Shown here: piece by piece, positions 17,971 through 26,850 of the stretch
How the letters are laid out: every line of letters starts with the position of its first letter
Numbering within the stretch: the first letter of the stretch is position 1
From: Thermaerobacter subterraneus DSM 13965
GTDB lineage: Bacteria > Bacillota > Sulfobacillia > Thermaerobacterales > Thermaerobacteraceae
Assembly: GCF_000183545.2 (NCBI RefSeq)
Contig: NZ_JH976535.1
Coordinates: 1,417,890 to 1,481,889, forward strand
DNA length: 64,000 bases
Direction of reading: 5' to 3'
Notes under the pieces: generated by a model
What the model was told of the DNA's origin: nothing
Database searches by the model: none
The model's input: the letters and a program-made list of their open reading frames with translations, nothing else
Translations under genes and position numbers: made by a program

Positions 17971-19095
17971 CTAGCGCTGGTCCAGGGGCACCCACTCCCG
18001 GCGGGTGGGCCCGGTGTACTCGGCCCGGGGCCGGATCAGCCGGTTGTTGGCGAACTGCTCCAGCACGTGGGCGGTCCAGCCCGAGATGCGGCTGACGGCG
18101 AAGATGGGCGTGTACAGCTCGAAGGGGATGCCCATCACGTAGTAGGTGGAGGCGCTGTAGAAGTCGACGTTGGGGTAGAGCCCCTTCTCCGCCGCCACCA
18201 CCTTCTCCACGGCCTGGGAGATCTCGAACCAGCGGGTGTCGCCGGCCGCCTCGGCCACCTTGCGGGAGAGCCGGCGCAGGATGGTGGCCCGCGGGTCTTC
18301 GGTCTTGTACACCCGGTGGCCGAAGCCCATGATCCGCTTCTTGGCCGCCAGCGCCTCCTTGACCCAAGCTTCCGCCTTGTCGGGGGAACCGATGGCCAGC
18401 AGGGTGCGCATCACCTGCTCGTTGGCGCCGCCGTGGAGCGGGCCCTTCAGGGCGCCGACGGCGGCGGTGATGGCCGAGTACATGTCCGACAGGGTGGCGG
18501 CCACCACCCGGGCGGCGAAGGTGGAGGCGTTGAGCTCGTGGTCGGCGTGGAGCACCAGGGCCACGTTCATGACCTCGGCGTGCAGCGGGCTGGGTTCCTC
18601 CCCCCGCAGCATGTACAGGAAGTTGGCCGCCAGGGGCAGGTCGCGCCGCGGCGCCACCGGTTCTTTGCCCTGCCGTACCCGCTCGATGGCCGCCACCAGG
18701 GTGGGGAACTGGGCCACCAGCCGCGTGGCCCGGCGCAGGTTCGCCTCCTGGGACTGGTCTTCCTGATCGGGGTCCAGGGTCCCCAGGTAGGAGACGGCCG
18801 TGCGCAGGGCGGCCATGGGATGGGTGGCCGGCGGGATGCGCTGGATCAGGTCGAGCACCTGGCCGGGCAGCGCCTGGACCGACCGCAGCTGCTGGACAAA
18901 GGCGTCCAGCTGGGCCCGGTTGGGCAGCCGGCCGTGCCAGAGGAGGTAGACCACCTCTTCGAAGGAGGCGTGCTCGGCCAGGTCGCGGACGTCGTAGCCG
19001 CGGTAGAGGAGCCGCCCCTCCTTGCCGTCGATGAAGCAGATCTCCGAAGTGCCCGCCACCACATCTTCCAGACCGGCGGGATTCGGCTGGGTCAT
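17971..19095 (-). CDS. Citrate synthase
   Basis: Condenses acetyl-CoA and oxaloacetate at the entry to the TCA cycle; 374 residues, the short Gram-positive/archaeal type. The catalytic residues are visible: His of GPLHGGANEQV, His of IMGFGHRVYK and Asp of NVDFYSAS. Other family blocks are GKEGRLLYRGYDV near residue 24 and RPRAEYTGP at the end. ATG at 19093-19095 follows GGAAGGGGATG. It is a single gene here, separate from the mdh-sucCD group 40 kb away. gltA/citZ-type naming is left open because paralogues such as methylcitrate synthase share these motifs. Confidence 0.92.
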   Translation of the reverse strand: MTQPNPAGLEDVVAGTSEICFIDGKEGRLLYRGYDVRDLAEHASFEEVVYLLWHGRLPNRAQLDAFVQQLRSVQALPGQVLDLIQRIPPATHPMAALRTAVSYLGTLDPDQEDQSQEANLRRATRLVAQFPTLVAAIERVRQGKEPVAPRRDLPLAANFLYMLRGEEPSPLHAEVMNVALVLHADHELNASTFAARVVAATLSDMYSAITAAVGALKGPLHGGANEQVMRTLLAIGSPDKAEAWVKEALAAKKRIMGFGHRVYKTEDPRATILRRLSRKVAEAAGDTRWFEISQAVEKVVAAEKGLYPNVDFYSASTYYVMGIPFELYTPIFAVSRISGWTAHVLEQFANNRLIRPRAEYTGPTRREWVPLDQR

Positions 19096-19434
19096 GCCAC
19101 ATCCCCTTCCTGCCATGAAGATGGACCTGCCCCGGGGACGAACCGGCTGAGCCCTGGCACGGGCGGCGCCCGGGGCGGGATGGCGGTGCCTGGTGAGAGT
19201 CGCCGGGCCGCCGTCGCAGCCGGCCGCCGCGGCCCCGGCCGGTGCCCGGCCGCCGCGGCACCGCGGGGCGGCCGCGGCCGGGGGGTGCGGGTTGCCGCAC
19301 CAGGATGGCCACCGGCAGGGGGGCCCGCCGCCTCGCACCCGGCACCGGAAGCCCGGGTGGGGTCACCTGCAGGGTGACGCCCGTCCAGGCAATTCGGTTT
19401 TGCCGGCCGGCTCTCCTCCCACGGGCCCGGCTCC
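19096..19434. other. Gap between citrate synthase and the MFS gene
   Basis: No gene was recognised. It contains a run of GGCCGC-rich inverted repeats near 19200-19280, a hairpin GGTGCGG-GTTG-CCGCACC at 19284-19301 and a dyad GTCACC-TGCAG-GGTGAC at 19362-19378. The promoter of citrate synthase (minus strand) should lie here, but no convincing -35/-10 pair was found. Confidence 0.4.
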
Positions 19435-20844
19435 TCAGTCGCCGGCCCGGTGGGCACCCGGCTGGCGCACGGGAGCGCTCGACCGCCGGCGCCACATCGG
19501 GAACGCCGGGGTGCCGAAGCGGCCGGCCCCGGCGGCCCGCGGGGGCCGGCCCTCTCCCGCCAGCCGGTCGGCGTCGTCCAGCCCGTGGCGCCAGCGCAGG
19601 GAAAGCAGGGCGGCTGCCAGCAGCAGGAGCCCGGCACCGTGGAAGGCGGGTCCAAGCCCCACCCATTCGGCCAGGGGGCCGAACAGAAGGGGACTGGTCA
19701 GCTCCGCCAGCCGGTTGCCCGTCAGCCGCACCCCCATGGCCAGGCCCCGCTCGGCGGCGGGTACCGAGTTGGCCGCCGCCAGCATGCTGAGGGGCATGGT
19801 CAGGCCCGTGGCCAGGCCCAGCAGGGCGGCGGCCAGGGTCAGGGAGGCCACGTCCCGCAGCAGCGGCGTTACGCCGAGGGCGACGGCGCCCGCGGTCATG
19901 GCCAGGAACAGGACCCGGAAGCGCCCGCCCGCCAGGGTCACCAGCGGCCCCATGTACGCCCGCACGGCCAGGGCCATCACGGCCCGTACGGCCAGCAGCA
20001 TGCCCAGGGTCGCGGTGCTGAATCCCAGCACCCGGGTGACGTACACCGAGTAGAACGACTGGTTGACGCCCAGGGAGAAGATCAGGGAGAAGGCGGCCAG
20101 GATGGCCAGTCGCATCTCCGGCAGGGCCAGCAGCTCCCGCGCCCGGCCGGCCTGGGCCCGCCAGTCCGGCGCCGCCCCCGGCGTGGGCGGCACGTGGACC
20201 CGGCGCGCCAGGAAAAGGCCGGAAAGGCACAGGAGGCCGGCCACGGCAAAGGTGGCGCGGAAACCGGCGTGGTCCGCCAGGAGACCACCGCCCAGCGGCC
20301 CCACCAGCTGGCCGGCGGAGGTGGCGGTGGTGAACCAGGCCAGGTGCTGTTCCCGCTCCCGGGGCTCCCCTAGGCTGGTCACCAGGGTCTGGGTGCAGAT
20401 CACCATCAGCATCTGGGCCATGCCCGCCACCAGGGAGGCGGCCACCATCCAGGGCAGCGACGGGCTGGCGGCGGCCATCCACAGGCCGGCGGCCAGGCCG
20501 GCGGAACCGGCCATCATCAGGGGCCGCTCGCCCCAGCGGCTCACCAGCCCGCCCGCGGGGAGCGAGAGGAAGAGGGGCACCAGAGCGTAGGCGCCCGCGA
20601 TGACGCCCAGCCAGGTGGCCCCGGCCCCCAGCTCCTGCACGGCGAAGACGGAGAACAGCGGCCGGGACATGGTGACGACGGCAAAGGTCAGGGCGGCCAG
20701 CAGGTTGACGCGCCACAGCGTGGCGCGCACTTGGCGGCGCGTCAACGGCGCCGGTTCGTCGGGACCGACTAGGCTGCTAGCGGGACGAACCCGCTCCGAA
20801 CCCAAGCATCTCCGGTCGTCGGTGCCGGTCCGCTCATCCTTCAC
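19435..20844 (-). CDS. Major facilitator superfamily transporter
   Basis: Predicted 12-helix membrane transporter of 469 residues, probably an exporter. The first helix region (VNLLAALTFAVVTMSRPLFSVF), given here only in part, is followed by LSLPAGGLVSRWGERP, which resembles the MFS loop 2-3 motif, and there is a central cytoplasmic loop around residues 230-250. About 45 N-terminal residues precede TM1, and the C-terminus carries a basic, Ala/Gly-rich tail. The start is GTG at 20842-20844 with AGGGG upstream. Neighbours give no clue to substrate; it lies downstream of the germination operon on the same strand but more than 160 bases away. Confidence 0.83.
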   Translation of the reverse strand: MKDERTGTDDRRCLGSERVRPASSLVGPDEPAPLTRRQVRATLWRVNLLAALTFAVVTMSRPLFSVFAVQELGAGATWLGVIAGAYALVPLFLSLPAGGLVSRWGERPLMMAGSAGLAAGLWMAAASPSLPWMVAASLVAGMAQMLMVICTQTLVTSLGEPREREQHLAWFTTATSAGQLVGPLGGGLLADHAGFRATFAVAGLLCLSGLFLARRVHVPPTPGAAPDWRAQAGRARELLALPEMRLAILAAFSLIFSLGVNQSFYSVYVTRVLGFSTATLGMLLAVRAVMALAVRAYMGPLVTLAGGRFRVLFLAMTAGAVALGVTPLLRDVASLTLAAALLGLATGLTMPLSMLAAANSVPAAERGLAMGVRLTGNRLAELTSPLLFGPLAEWVGLGPAFHGAGLLLLAAALLSLRWRHGLDDADRLAGEGRPPRAAGAGRFGTPAFPMWRRRSSAPVRQPGAHRAGD

Positions 20845-21012
20845 CCCGGGCCCCTCCCCGAACTCCTTGGGTGCGCTTGGGTCATGCTCCTACGTCTTGG
20901 TTCATGATGCTTCGTGTGTCGAACCATTTCCGCACACCACATACCACATCCCGCTTTCAAGGAAAAGGGCCGCCCAGGGGAACGGGGCGTCATGGCGGCA
21001 CGGAAAGATTAT

Positions 21013-22134
21013 TCAGTGGAAGGCGCCGCCGCGGCCGATGTTGACCCGTACCCGCACGTCGACTTGCGCCTGCGGCCACTGCTGGTGCCAGTCGCGGACC
21101 TGAAACAGCCGGGGCTGGGCAATGCGCCAGCGCTCGCCGAAGCCCAGGGGATCGCTGCCCATTTGCTGCAGCCGCCGGACCAACCGGGTGAGGGCCAGGG
21201 TGAGATCGTGGCTGGCCGCCTGTTGCAGGAGCTCAGGGGGGCTGCCCGTGGCGCCGTAGACCTCGACCAGCGCCATGTTGAGCGAGGCCTCGAAGCGAAA
21301 TCGGGGCCTGCCGCCGGGGCCCGGTGAGAGGGGCAGGATGCGGGTGTTCGCACCCAGGGGCCGCAGAGCGATCCGCCGCCCGTCCGGCAGGTCAACCTCC
21401 CAGAAGGTGTTCCGCGCATCCCGGATCAACGCCAGGAGGTGGGTCTCCTTCTCGCTCAGGAGGCCGACCATTCGGCTATCGCGGAAAGCCGCCACCTGGG
21501 CCACCCGCATCTGCCCCTGGGGTCCCGGTGCCACCACGGGCACCAGGGCATCCCGCCCGGGCAGCAGGGTGTCGACCCACACCCGCCAGTAGGGGATGGC
21601 CAGAGCCCCCGTAGGCTTACCCCGGGCGCGGAAGACATCGTCCAAATAGAACTCGGGAAAGGTCTGTTGGGGCGGCTTGACCGCCAGCACCCGGGCCGGG
21701 TCGCCCCGCGCCACCACGAACCAGGCGGCCCGGGGAATGTCCGTGTTGTTCATGAGAAATTCCAGAAGGGACAGGACGCCCCGGCGCGCCAGGCGCTCGG
21801 AGACCCCGATCACCAGGATCTGACCGAGAAAGAGATCCCGGCTGGTCACATCCCGCAGAGCGGCCAGGTTCTCCGACGCCGTCCGGCCCCGGGTCTGAAG
21901 CACCACGAAGGCCGGTTCCTTCACCTGGGGCCCGATGGCCGTTCCGCCTGAAGGTACCAGGGCACGCGGGTCGGGCACCGAGGCCACCATGCGGAAGCCG
22001 CCGCCCCGGTCGGTGTCAAAGGCCAGACCCAGCACCACGGTGCGCCGGTCGATCTCCTCCAGGTCCCAGCAGCCCGTCAGCGTCACGGCCACCAGCAGCA
22101 AAAGGGCCAGCAGCCGGGCCTTGGCTCCCTTCAT
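21013..22134 (-). CDS. Spore germination lipoprotein, Ger(x)C family
   Basis: C subunit of a nutrient germinant receptor in the spore inner membrane; 373 residues. The N-terminus is a lipoprotein signal ending LTGCWDLEEIDRR, where Cys plus WDxxEIDR is the hallmark of GerAC/GerBC/GerKC proteins. It then follows the family layout (VVLGLAFDTDRGG; SRDLFLGQILVIG; LEFLMNNTDIPR). ATG at 22132-22134 overlaps the stop of the B-subunit gene (ATGA), showing translational coupling. Gene order is A-B-C on the minus strand. The germinant cannot be deduced. Confidence 0.92.
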   Translation of the reverse strand: MKGAKARLLALLLLVAVTLTGCWDLEEIDRRTVVLGLAFDTDRGGGFRMVASVPDPRALVPSGGTAIGPQVKEPAFVVLQTRGRTASENLAALRDVTSRDLFLGQILVIGVSERLARRGVLSLLEFLMNNTDIPRAAWFVVARGDPARVLAVKPPQQTFPEFYLDDVFRARGKPTGALAIPYWRVWVDTLLPGRDALVPVVAPGPQGQMRVAQVAAFRDSRMVGLLSEKETHLLALIRDARNTFWEVDLPDGRRIALRPLGANTRILPLSPGPGGRPRFRFEASLNMALVEVYGATGSPPELLQQAASHDLTLALTRLVRRLQQMGSDPLGFGERWRIAQPRLFQVRDWHQQWPQAQVDVRVRVNIGRGGAFH

Positions 22135-23369
22135 GGGGCCGCCTCCGCCCCCACCCGCCGCCACCGGGCCACCAGCCAGAGCACCCCAGGGTAGAAGACG
22201 GCGCTGTAAAGGCCCCCGTACATCACCACCCGTCGCAACAGATCCAGCTGTGCTTCGTCCTGCGGGGCCAGGCACACGGCCGCCGCGGCCGCCGCCAGCA
22301 CCGGCAAAAGCCAGGGCATGACCCGCGGGCCGAGGCCGAGCCAGACCGGCAGGCCGACATAATCGCTAACAAAAAAGACCGCGCTGGAGACAAACAGCAC
22401 CACCTGGTACACCACCAGGCCTGGCAGGCCCAGCTCCTCCAGCAGGGCCAGGGGCACCTGGACCACCCGGAGGGCCTCCAGGCCCGGCCAGGCCATCAGG
22501 GCGACCCCGCGGTGGCTGAAGATGGCCAGTGTAGCCGCCGTGGCGATGACTTTAAACAGGGCCACGGCCACGTAGGTCAGTACGAGGGAGCGCCGGTGGT
22601 CTTGGGGCCGCCGCACCATGGCCAGTTGGACCGGCAGGTGCTTGATCGGGATGAAAGGTGAGAAAGCGGTAGTGGGCACGGCGGCCAGCACCGCGGTGGG
22701 GATGGGCCAGACGGGCGCAAGCAGTAGCAGGTCGACGTTGCGCATGGCGATGGCCAGCATGATCCCGGAGGCTGCCACCACGGGGAGGAAGAGCATCTGC
22801 GCAAGCCGGTTCAGGGCCATGGGTCCCAGGCTCACCACCAAGACGATGCCACTCGTTACCAGCGCCGTGATCGCCCAGATGGGGGTGCGCGGTAGCAGGT
22901 AGGTTTGGACCACAATGACGAACTGGCGTAAGAAGTAGCCGAGGAAAATGACGCCGTAGAGCAGGATCAAACCGTTGGTGACAAAGGCCACCGGCCGTCC
23001 CAGCAGGCGGCGGGCGTACTGGTAGACGGTCTGGCCGGGGAAGCGGGAGGCCAGGTCGACCATCAGGAGGACCAGGGGCAGGCCCATCAGGGCGCCCAGC
23101 AGCTCCACCAGCCAGCCGAACCGGCCGGCCGCCCGCGCCAGCCACATGGGGCCGTCCAGTAACTGGAACTGGAACAGGGTGAAGAAGAACAGGGCCACCA
23201 GGCCACGGCCTGAGAGCCAGGCCCCCGCGCGGCCGGTGCTGCGGGTCGCCTCCGGCGCGGCGGAGGCTGTGGCGACCTTCCTGCGGGCGGCCGGCCCGGT
23301 GCCGGCGACCCTTGGCGCCCGGGGGCCGGCGACCACTGAATTCCCCTCCCTCTGGGCCATGGCTTCCAC
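22131..23369 (-). CDS. Spore germination protein, GerAB/endospore permease family
   Basis: B subunit of the germinant receptor: an APC-superfamily membrane protein of 412 residues with about ten helices, thought to bind the germinant. Blocks seen include LVELLGALMGLPLVLLMVDLASRFPGQTVYQYARRLLG (reported in pieces: LASRFPGQTVYQYA and RLLGRPVAFV) and the PFIPIKHLPVQ region. About 50 residues precede TM1, longer than usual. GTG at 23367-23369 follows GGGAGG closely; an ATG three codons on is an alternative. It overlaps gerC by four bases and follows gerA after about 50 bases. Confidence 0.9.
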   Translation of the reverse strand: MEAMAQREGNSVVAGPRAPRVAGTGPAARRKVATASAAPEATRSTGRAGAWLSGRGLVALFFFTLFQFQLLDGPMWLARAAGRFGWLVELLGALMGLPLVLLMVDLASRFPGQTVYQYARRLLGRPVAFVTNGLILLYGVIFLGYFLRQFVIVVQTYLLPRTPIWAITALVTSGIVLVVSLGPMALNRLAQMLFLPVVAASGIMLAIAMRNVDLLLLAPVWPIPTAVLAAVPTTAFSPFIPIKHLPVQLAMVRRPQDHRRSLVLTYVAVALFKVIATAATLAIFSHRGVALMAWPGLEALRVVQVPLALLEELGLPGLVVYQVVLFVSSAVFFVSDYVGLPVWLGLGPRVMPWLLPVLAAAAAAVCLAPQDEAQLDLLRRVVMYGGLYSAVFYPGVLWLVARWRRVGAEAAP

Positions 23370-23421
23370 CGCGCCTCCCTGCGCAGGCGTCTAGGACCCG
23401 GCCTGCCGCCAACGCGTCGCC

Positions 23422-25464
23422 TCAGGGCCGGGCCGCTGCACCCTTTTCCCAGTGGGGCGGCCGCACCGCCATGCGCAGCAGCCGCTTGGGCCGCATGGGC
23501 CCGAAGGGCGTCATGTAGGGGGCGCCGGCGGACTCCGCCGCGGCCAGGTGGGCCGCCACCAGCAGCATGCCGGCCACCAGGCCCGTCAGGCCGAAGGTGG
23601 CGCTCAGGGCGATCAGGGCGAACTTCAGAATGCGCCAGGTCAGGCCAAGGAAGTAGTTGGGGATCGCAAAGGAGGCGATGGCGGTCCCCGCCGTCACCAC
23701 GATCACGATGCCCGAGACGAACCCGGCCTGGGCGGCGGCCGTCCCCAGCACCACGCCGCCGGCGATGCCCACCGTCTGGCCGACGGCGGCCGGCAGGCGC
23801 AGGCCGCCCTCCCGGAAGAGCTCGAAGAGCAGCTCCATGGCCACCAGTTCGACGGCCGCCGGCATGGGCGTGCCCTGGCGGATGCCGGCGCTGGCCAGGG
23901 CCAGCTTGGTGGGGATCAGCTCGGGGTGGAACCCTACCAGGGTGATGTAAAGCCCGGGCAGGGCCAGGGAGATGAACAGGCCCACGATGCGCAGGAGCCG
24001 CACGGCGGTGCCCTGCCAGAAGTTGACGTAATAGTCGTCCGGGCTCTGGTAGAGCTCGGCAAGGGACGTGGGCACGAAGAGGGCAAAGGGGCTGCGGTCC
24101 ACCAGGACCACCACCCGTCCCTCCAGCAGGGCGGCCGCCACCTTGTCGGTGCGTTCGGTGGCGTGCACCAACGGGAAGATGGACCCCTTCCGGCCCGTCA
24201 GGTACTCCTCCACCGTGCCGCTTTCGATGATGGCGTCGGCGTCGATGCTCTGCAGCCGCTCCCACACCTCGTCCACGGTGGCCTGGGGCGCCAGGTTCTC
24301 GATGTAGACCATGGCCACCGGGGTGCGGGTGACCTTGCCCAGCTTGATCTTCCGCACCCGCAGGGACGGGTCCCGGATGAACCGCCGGATCAGGGCCAGG
24401 TTGTCCGAAAGGGTCTCCACCAGCCCCTCCCGCGGCCCGCGGATGGTGCGCTCCGATTCGGGCTCGTCAGGCTGGCGCTTGGGCCAGCCCTCGGCGCCGA
24501 AGGTCAGCATGTCGGGCACCCCCGCCACCACCAGGACGGCCTTGCCCTCGACCACGGCCTGAGCCGCCTGGCGGTAGGACCGGGTGCGCCGGACCTGGGT
24601 GGCAATGGTGATCGCCTGCTGAAGCTCGCGGGTAAGCCGGCCGGCTAGCTCGGGCGGCAGCGCAGGTTGGCGCTGACCGGCCGCTTGGCCCTTCTTCTGC
24701 CCATCCCGGGCCGGCCCACGGCGGGATGCCGGCCCGCCCTCCCGTCCCGGCCCCTGGCTCCGCCCCGGTCCGCCGCGGCGGCTTGAAGGCCCATCCCCTC
24801 GCGCCAGGCCGATGTCCCGGACGGGGGGGCCGGAGTCTTCTGCGCCGGCCGGGGCGGCGGGCGCTACGCTGGGGTTCCCGGCGGCGCCGCCGGGCTGGGC
24901 GGCCCGGGCCACCACCGCTGCCCAGCGGGCGGCGGCCAGGCGCTGCAGGGGCTCGAGCACCGCCTGGCTAACGAACTGGGGGTCCACCACGCCCTCGGCG
25001 TAGACCACCAGTCCCCGCAGCAGCCCGAAGTGGAAGGGCCTGTAAACGATGTCGTCGCTGGGACCGATGTGATAGGCAAGCTGGCGCCGCGCCCGCTCCA
25101 GGTCCCGCCGGGCGGGGCCGCTCAGGCGGCGGTAGCCGCCCGGGACCTCGCGGACGTGGTCCAGCAGGGTGTCGATGGCGGCCAGGGTCCGCCGGGTGTG
25201 GCGCCGCAAAAGTTTGAGCGCCCGCCGGGACGTGGGGTCGATTTGGGTGGCAGGCACGTCCCGCCGTTTCCCGCCCACCGGCCGGGAGGGCTCGACCAGG
25301 TTGGCCACGGCCCACCAGCCGGCCGGGCCGTCATAGCGGATTTCCGTCATGCCCCTGGTGCGGGGCGCGGCTTCCGCCCCGTGACCGCGCAGCCCCACCC
25401 GCCGGCCGGTTTCGACGCCACCACCCGGGTGCTGCCGGTTCACCAACGACCGGCCCCTGCCCAC
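23422..25464 (-). CDS. Spore germination protein, GerA family (A subunit)
   Basis: A subunit of the germinant receptor, 680 residues against about 480-550 in Bacillus. The conserved core begins near residue 330 with ERTIRGPREGLVETL and continues LIRRFIRDPSLRVRKIKLG, VMERLQ-like VDEVWERLQSIDADAI, IESGTVEEYL, then several C-terminal membrane helices (GIRQGTPMPAAVELVAMELLFELFREGGLRLP, given as two known blocks of under 20). An Arg/Gly/Pro-rich insert of roughly 90 residues lies at about 185-275, before the EL.....ITIATQVRRTRSYRQAAQAV segment. GTG at 25462-25464 has AGGAGG at 25472-25477. It is the first gene of the A-B-C operon; sigma-G control would be expected but no clear site was found. Confidence 0.9.
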   Translation of the reverse strand: MGRGRSLVNRQHPGGGVETGRRVGLRGHGAEAAPRTRGMTEIRYDGPAGWWAVANLVEPSRPVGGKRRDVPATQIDPTSRRALKLLRRHTRRTLAAIDTLLDHVREVPGGYRRLSGPARRDLERARRQLAYHIGPSDDIVYRPFHFGLLRGLVVYAEGVVDPQFVSQAVLEPLQRLAAARWAAVVARAAQPGGAAGNPSVAPAAPAGAEDSGPPVRDIGLARGDGPSSRRGGPGRSQGPGREGGPASRRGPARDGQKKGQAAGQRQPALPPELAGRLTRELQQAITIATQVRRTRSYRQAAQAVVEGKAVLVVAGVPDMLTFGAEGWPKRQPDEPESERTIRGPREGLVETLSDNLALIRRFIRDPSLRVRKIKLGKVTRTPVAMVYIENLAPQATVDEVWERLQSIDADAIIESGTVEEYLTGRKGSIFPLVHATERTDKVAAALLEGRVVVLVDRSPFALFVPTSLAELYQSPDDYYVNFWQGTAVRLLRIVGLFISLALPGLYITLVGFHPELIPTKLALASAGIRQGTPMPAAVELVAMELLFELFREGGLRLPAAVGQTVGIAGGVVLGTAAAQAGFVSGIVIVVTAGTAIASFAIPNYFLGLTWRILKFALIALSATFGLTGLVAGMLLVAAHLAAAESAGAPYMTPFGPMRPKRLLRMAVRPPHWEKGAAARP

Positions 25465-25746
25465 GGTCCCACCTCCTGACCGTAGCTTCTCCGGCCTGCT
25501 GCCTCTTCACCCGGGCGGTGGCAGGGTCACGGGGCAGGGGCGGCGGGGCCGGCGGGCAGGGGCGGCAGCGGGCAGGGGACCGGCGGGGCGCTGCCCTGCA
25601 TATCCTGGCACGGCGGCGGCGCGGTTGGCCGGCGCCGGATCCGCCGCGGGGCGGGCGTCCGGCAAAGGATCCCGCAGGGGCTCCGATCAGGGACCGGGAC
25701 CGGCGAGTCCGGCCAGGGGATCCGCCAAGGGGGAGGGAGGCAGGTC
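25465..25746. other. Divergent intergenic region, gerA operon / patatin
   Basis: It must contain promoters for both strands. Strong ribosome binding sites bound it (AGGAGG for gerA, GGGAGGGAGG for the patatin gene). I looked for a forespore-type CATxxTA -10 upstream of gerA and found no good match. Confidence 0.4.
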
Positions 25747-26715
25747 ATGAACGCCGATGCGGTGCTGTCGGGGGGCGGCGTCCGGGTCATCGCCCTCGTC
25801 GGTGCCCTGGAAGTGGCGGAAGAACGGGGCTACCGCTGGGTCAACCTGGGCGGCACCTCGGGGGGCGCCATCGTGGCCGCCCTGCGAGCGGCCGGCTACA
25901 CGCCGGCCGAGATGCGCCAGCTGATGGAGTCCACCGACTTCAGCCGGTTCCGGGATCGGGATGCCCTGGACCGGGTGCCCCTGGCGGGCACCCTGCTGAG
26001 CCTGCTGCTTGAGAACGGGCTCTACGAGGGCCGGGCCCTGGAGGCGTGGCTGGAAGAGCTGCTGGCCCGCAAGGGCGTCCGCACCTTCGGCGATCTGGAG
26101 CTGCCCGCCGCCCTGGCCGGCGACGATCCGCGCTTCCGCTACCGGCTGCAGGTGGTGGCGGCCGATGTCACCCGGCGGCGCCTGCTAGTGCTGCCCCGCG
26201 ACCTGCCGGACTACGGCCTGGACCCCGCCGGGTTCTCCGTGGCCCGGGCGGTGCGCATGAGCGCAGCACTGCCGTACTTCTACGAGCCCGTCCCGCTGGT
26301 CTACCCGGGCCCGGACGGCCCGGAGACCAGCCTGGTGGTGGACGGCGGCCTTGTGGCCAACTTCCCGGTCTGGCTCTTCGACGTGGAAGGTGTGCCGCCC
26401 TGGCCCACCTTCGGCTTCCGGCTGGCCGACCCGGTGGACCAGGCCGTCCCCTTCGACGGGCCCGTGGGCTACCTGATCGCCCTGGTCAGCACGGCCCTGG
26501 AGGCGCGGGAGGAGCTGGCCAACGCCCACACTGCGGCCCGCACCGTGGCCGTGCCCACCCTGGGGGTGCGGACCACCGACTTCGACCTGGACCTGGCCAT
26601 GCGACGCCGCCTCTACCAGGCGGGCCGGGAGGCGGCGGCCCGGTTCTTCCGCCAGTGGGACTTCGGCCGTTACAAGCAGGCCTTTCGCGGCCAGGCGGGG
26701 CCGCTGGCGGTGTAG
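25747..26715 (+). CDS. Patatin-like phospholipase
   Basis: Predicted serine lipase/acyl hydrolase with a Ser-Asp dyad, 322 residues, cytoplasmic or membrane-associated. The three patatin signatures are seen: the oxyanion loop SGGGVRV at residues 8-14, the nucleophile elbow GGTSGGA near residues 35-41, and the Asp motif VVDGGLVANFPVW near residue 200. It resembles the bacterial RssA/YchK-type single-domain patatins. ATG at 25747 follows a strong GGGGGAGGGAGG. It is a single gene between the germination operon and a convergent acyl-CoA synthetase gene; a role in lipid turnover is inference. Confidence 0.9.
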   Translation: MNADAVLSGGGVRVIALVGALEVAEERGYRWVNLGGTSGGAIVAALRAAGYTPAEMRQLMESTDFSRFRDRDALDRVPLAGTLLSLLLENGLYEGRALEAWLEELLARKGVRTFGDLELPAALAGDDPRFRYRLQVVAADVTRRRLLVLPRDLPDYGLDPAGFSVARAVRMSAALPYFYEPVPLVYPGPDGPETSLVVDGGLVANFPVWLFDVEGVPPWPTFGFRLADPVDQAVPFDGPVGYLIALVSTALEAREELANAHTAARTVAVPTLGVRTTDFDLDLAMRRRLYQAGREAAARFFRQWDFGRYKQAFRGQAGPLAV

Positions 26716-26850
26716 GCGCCACCGCCCCGGCCCCGCCGGTGGCCTGGCCAGCCTGGGCACGGCGTGCCGCCCGCCGGTTGCGCCTGCGGCCGGTCCGTCA
26801 TCAGGACCCGGTGGTGGCGGGCCGCTCTGGAGCGCCGGCGTCCTGCGGGG

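Noticed and set aside
20600-21103. Plus-strand open frame spanning the MFS/gerC spacer
   Set aside because: It is mostly antisense to the MFS gene, with no family features and no ribosome binding site.
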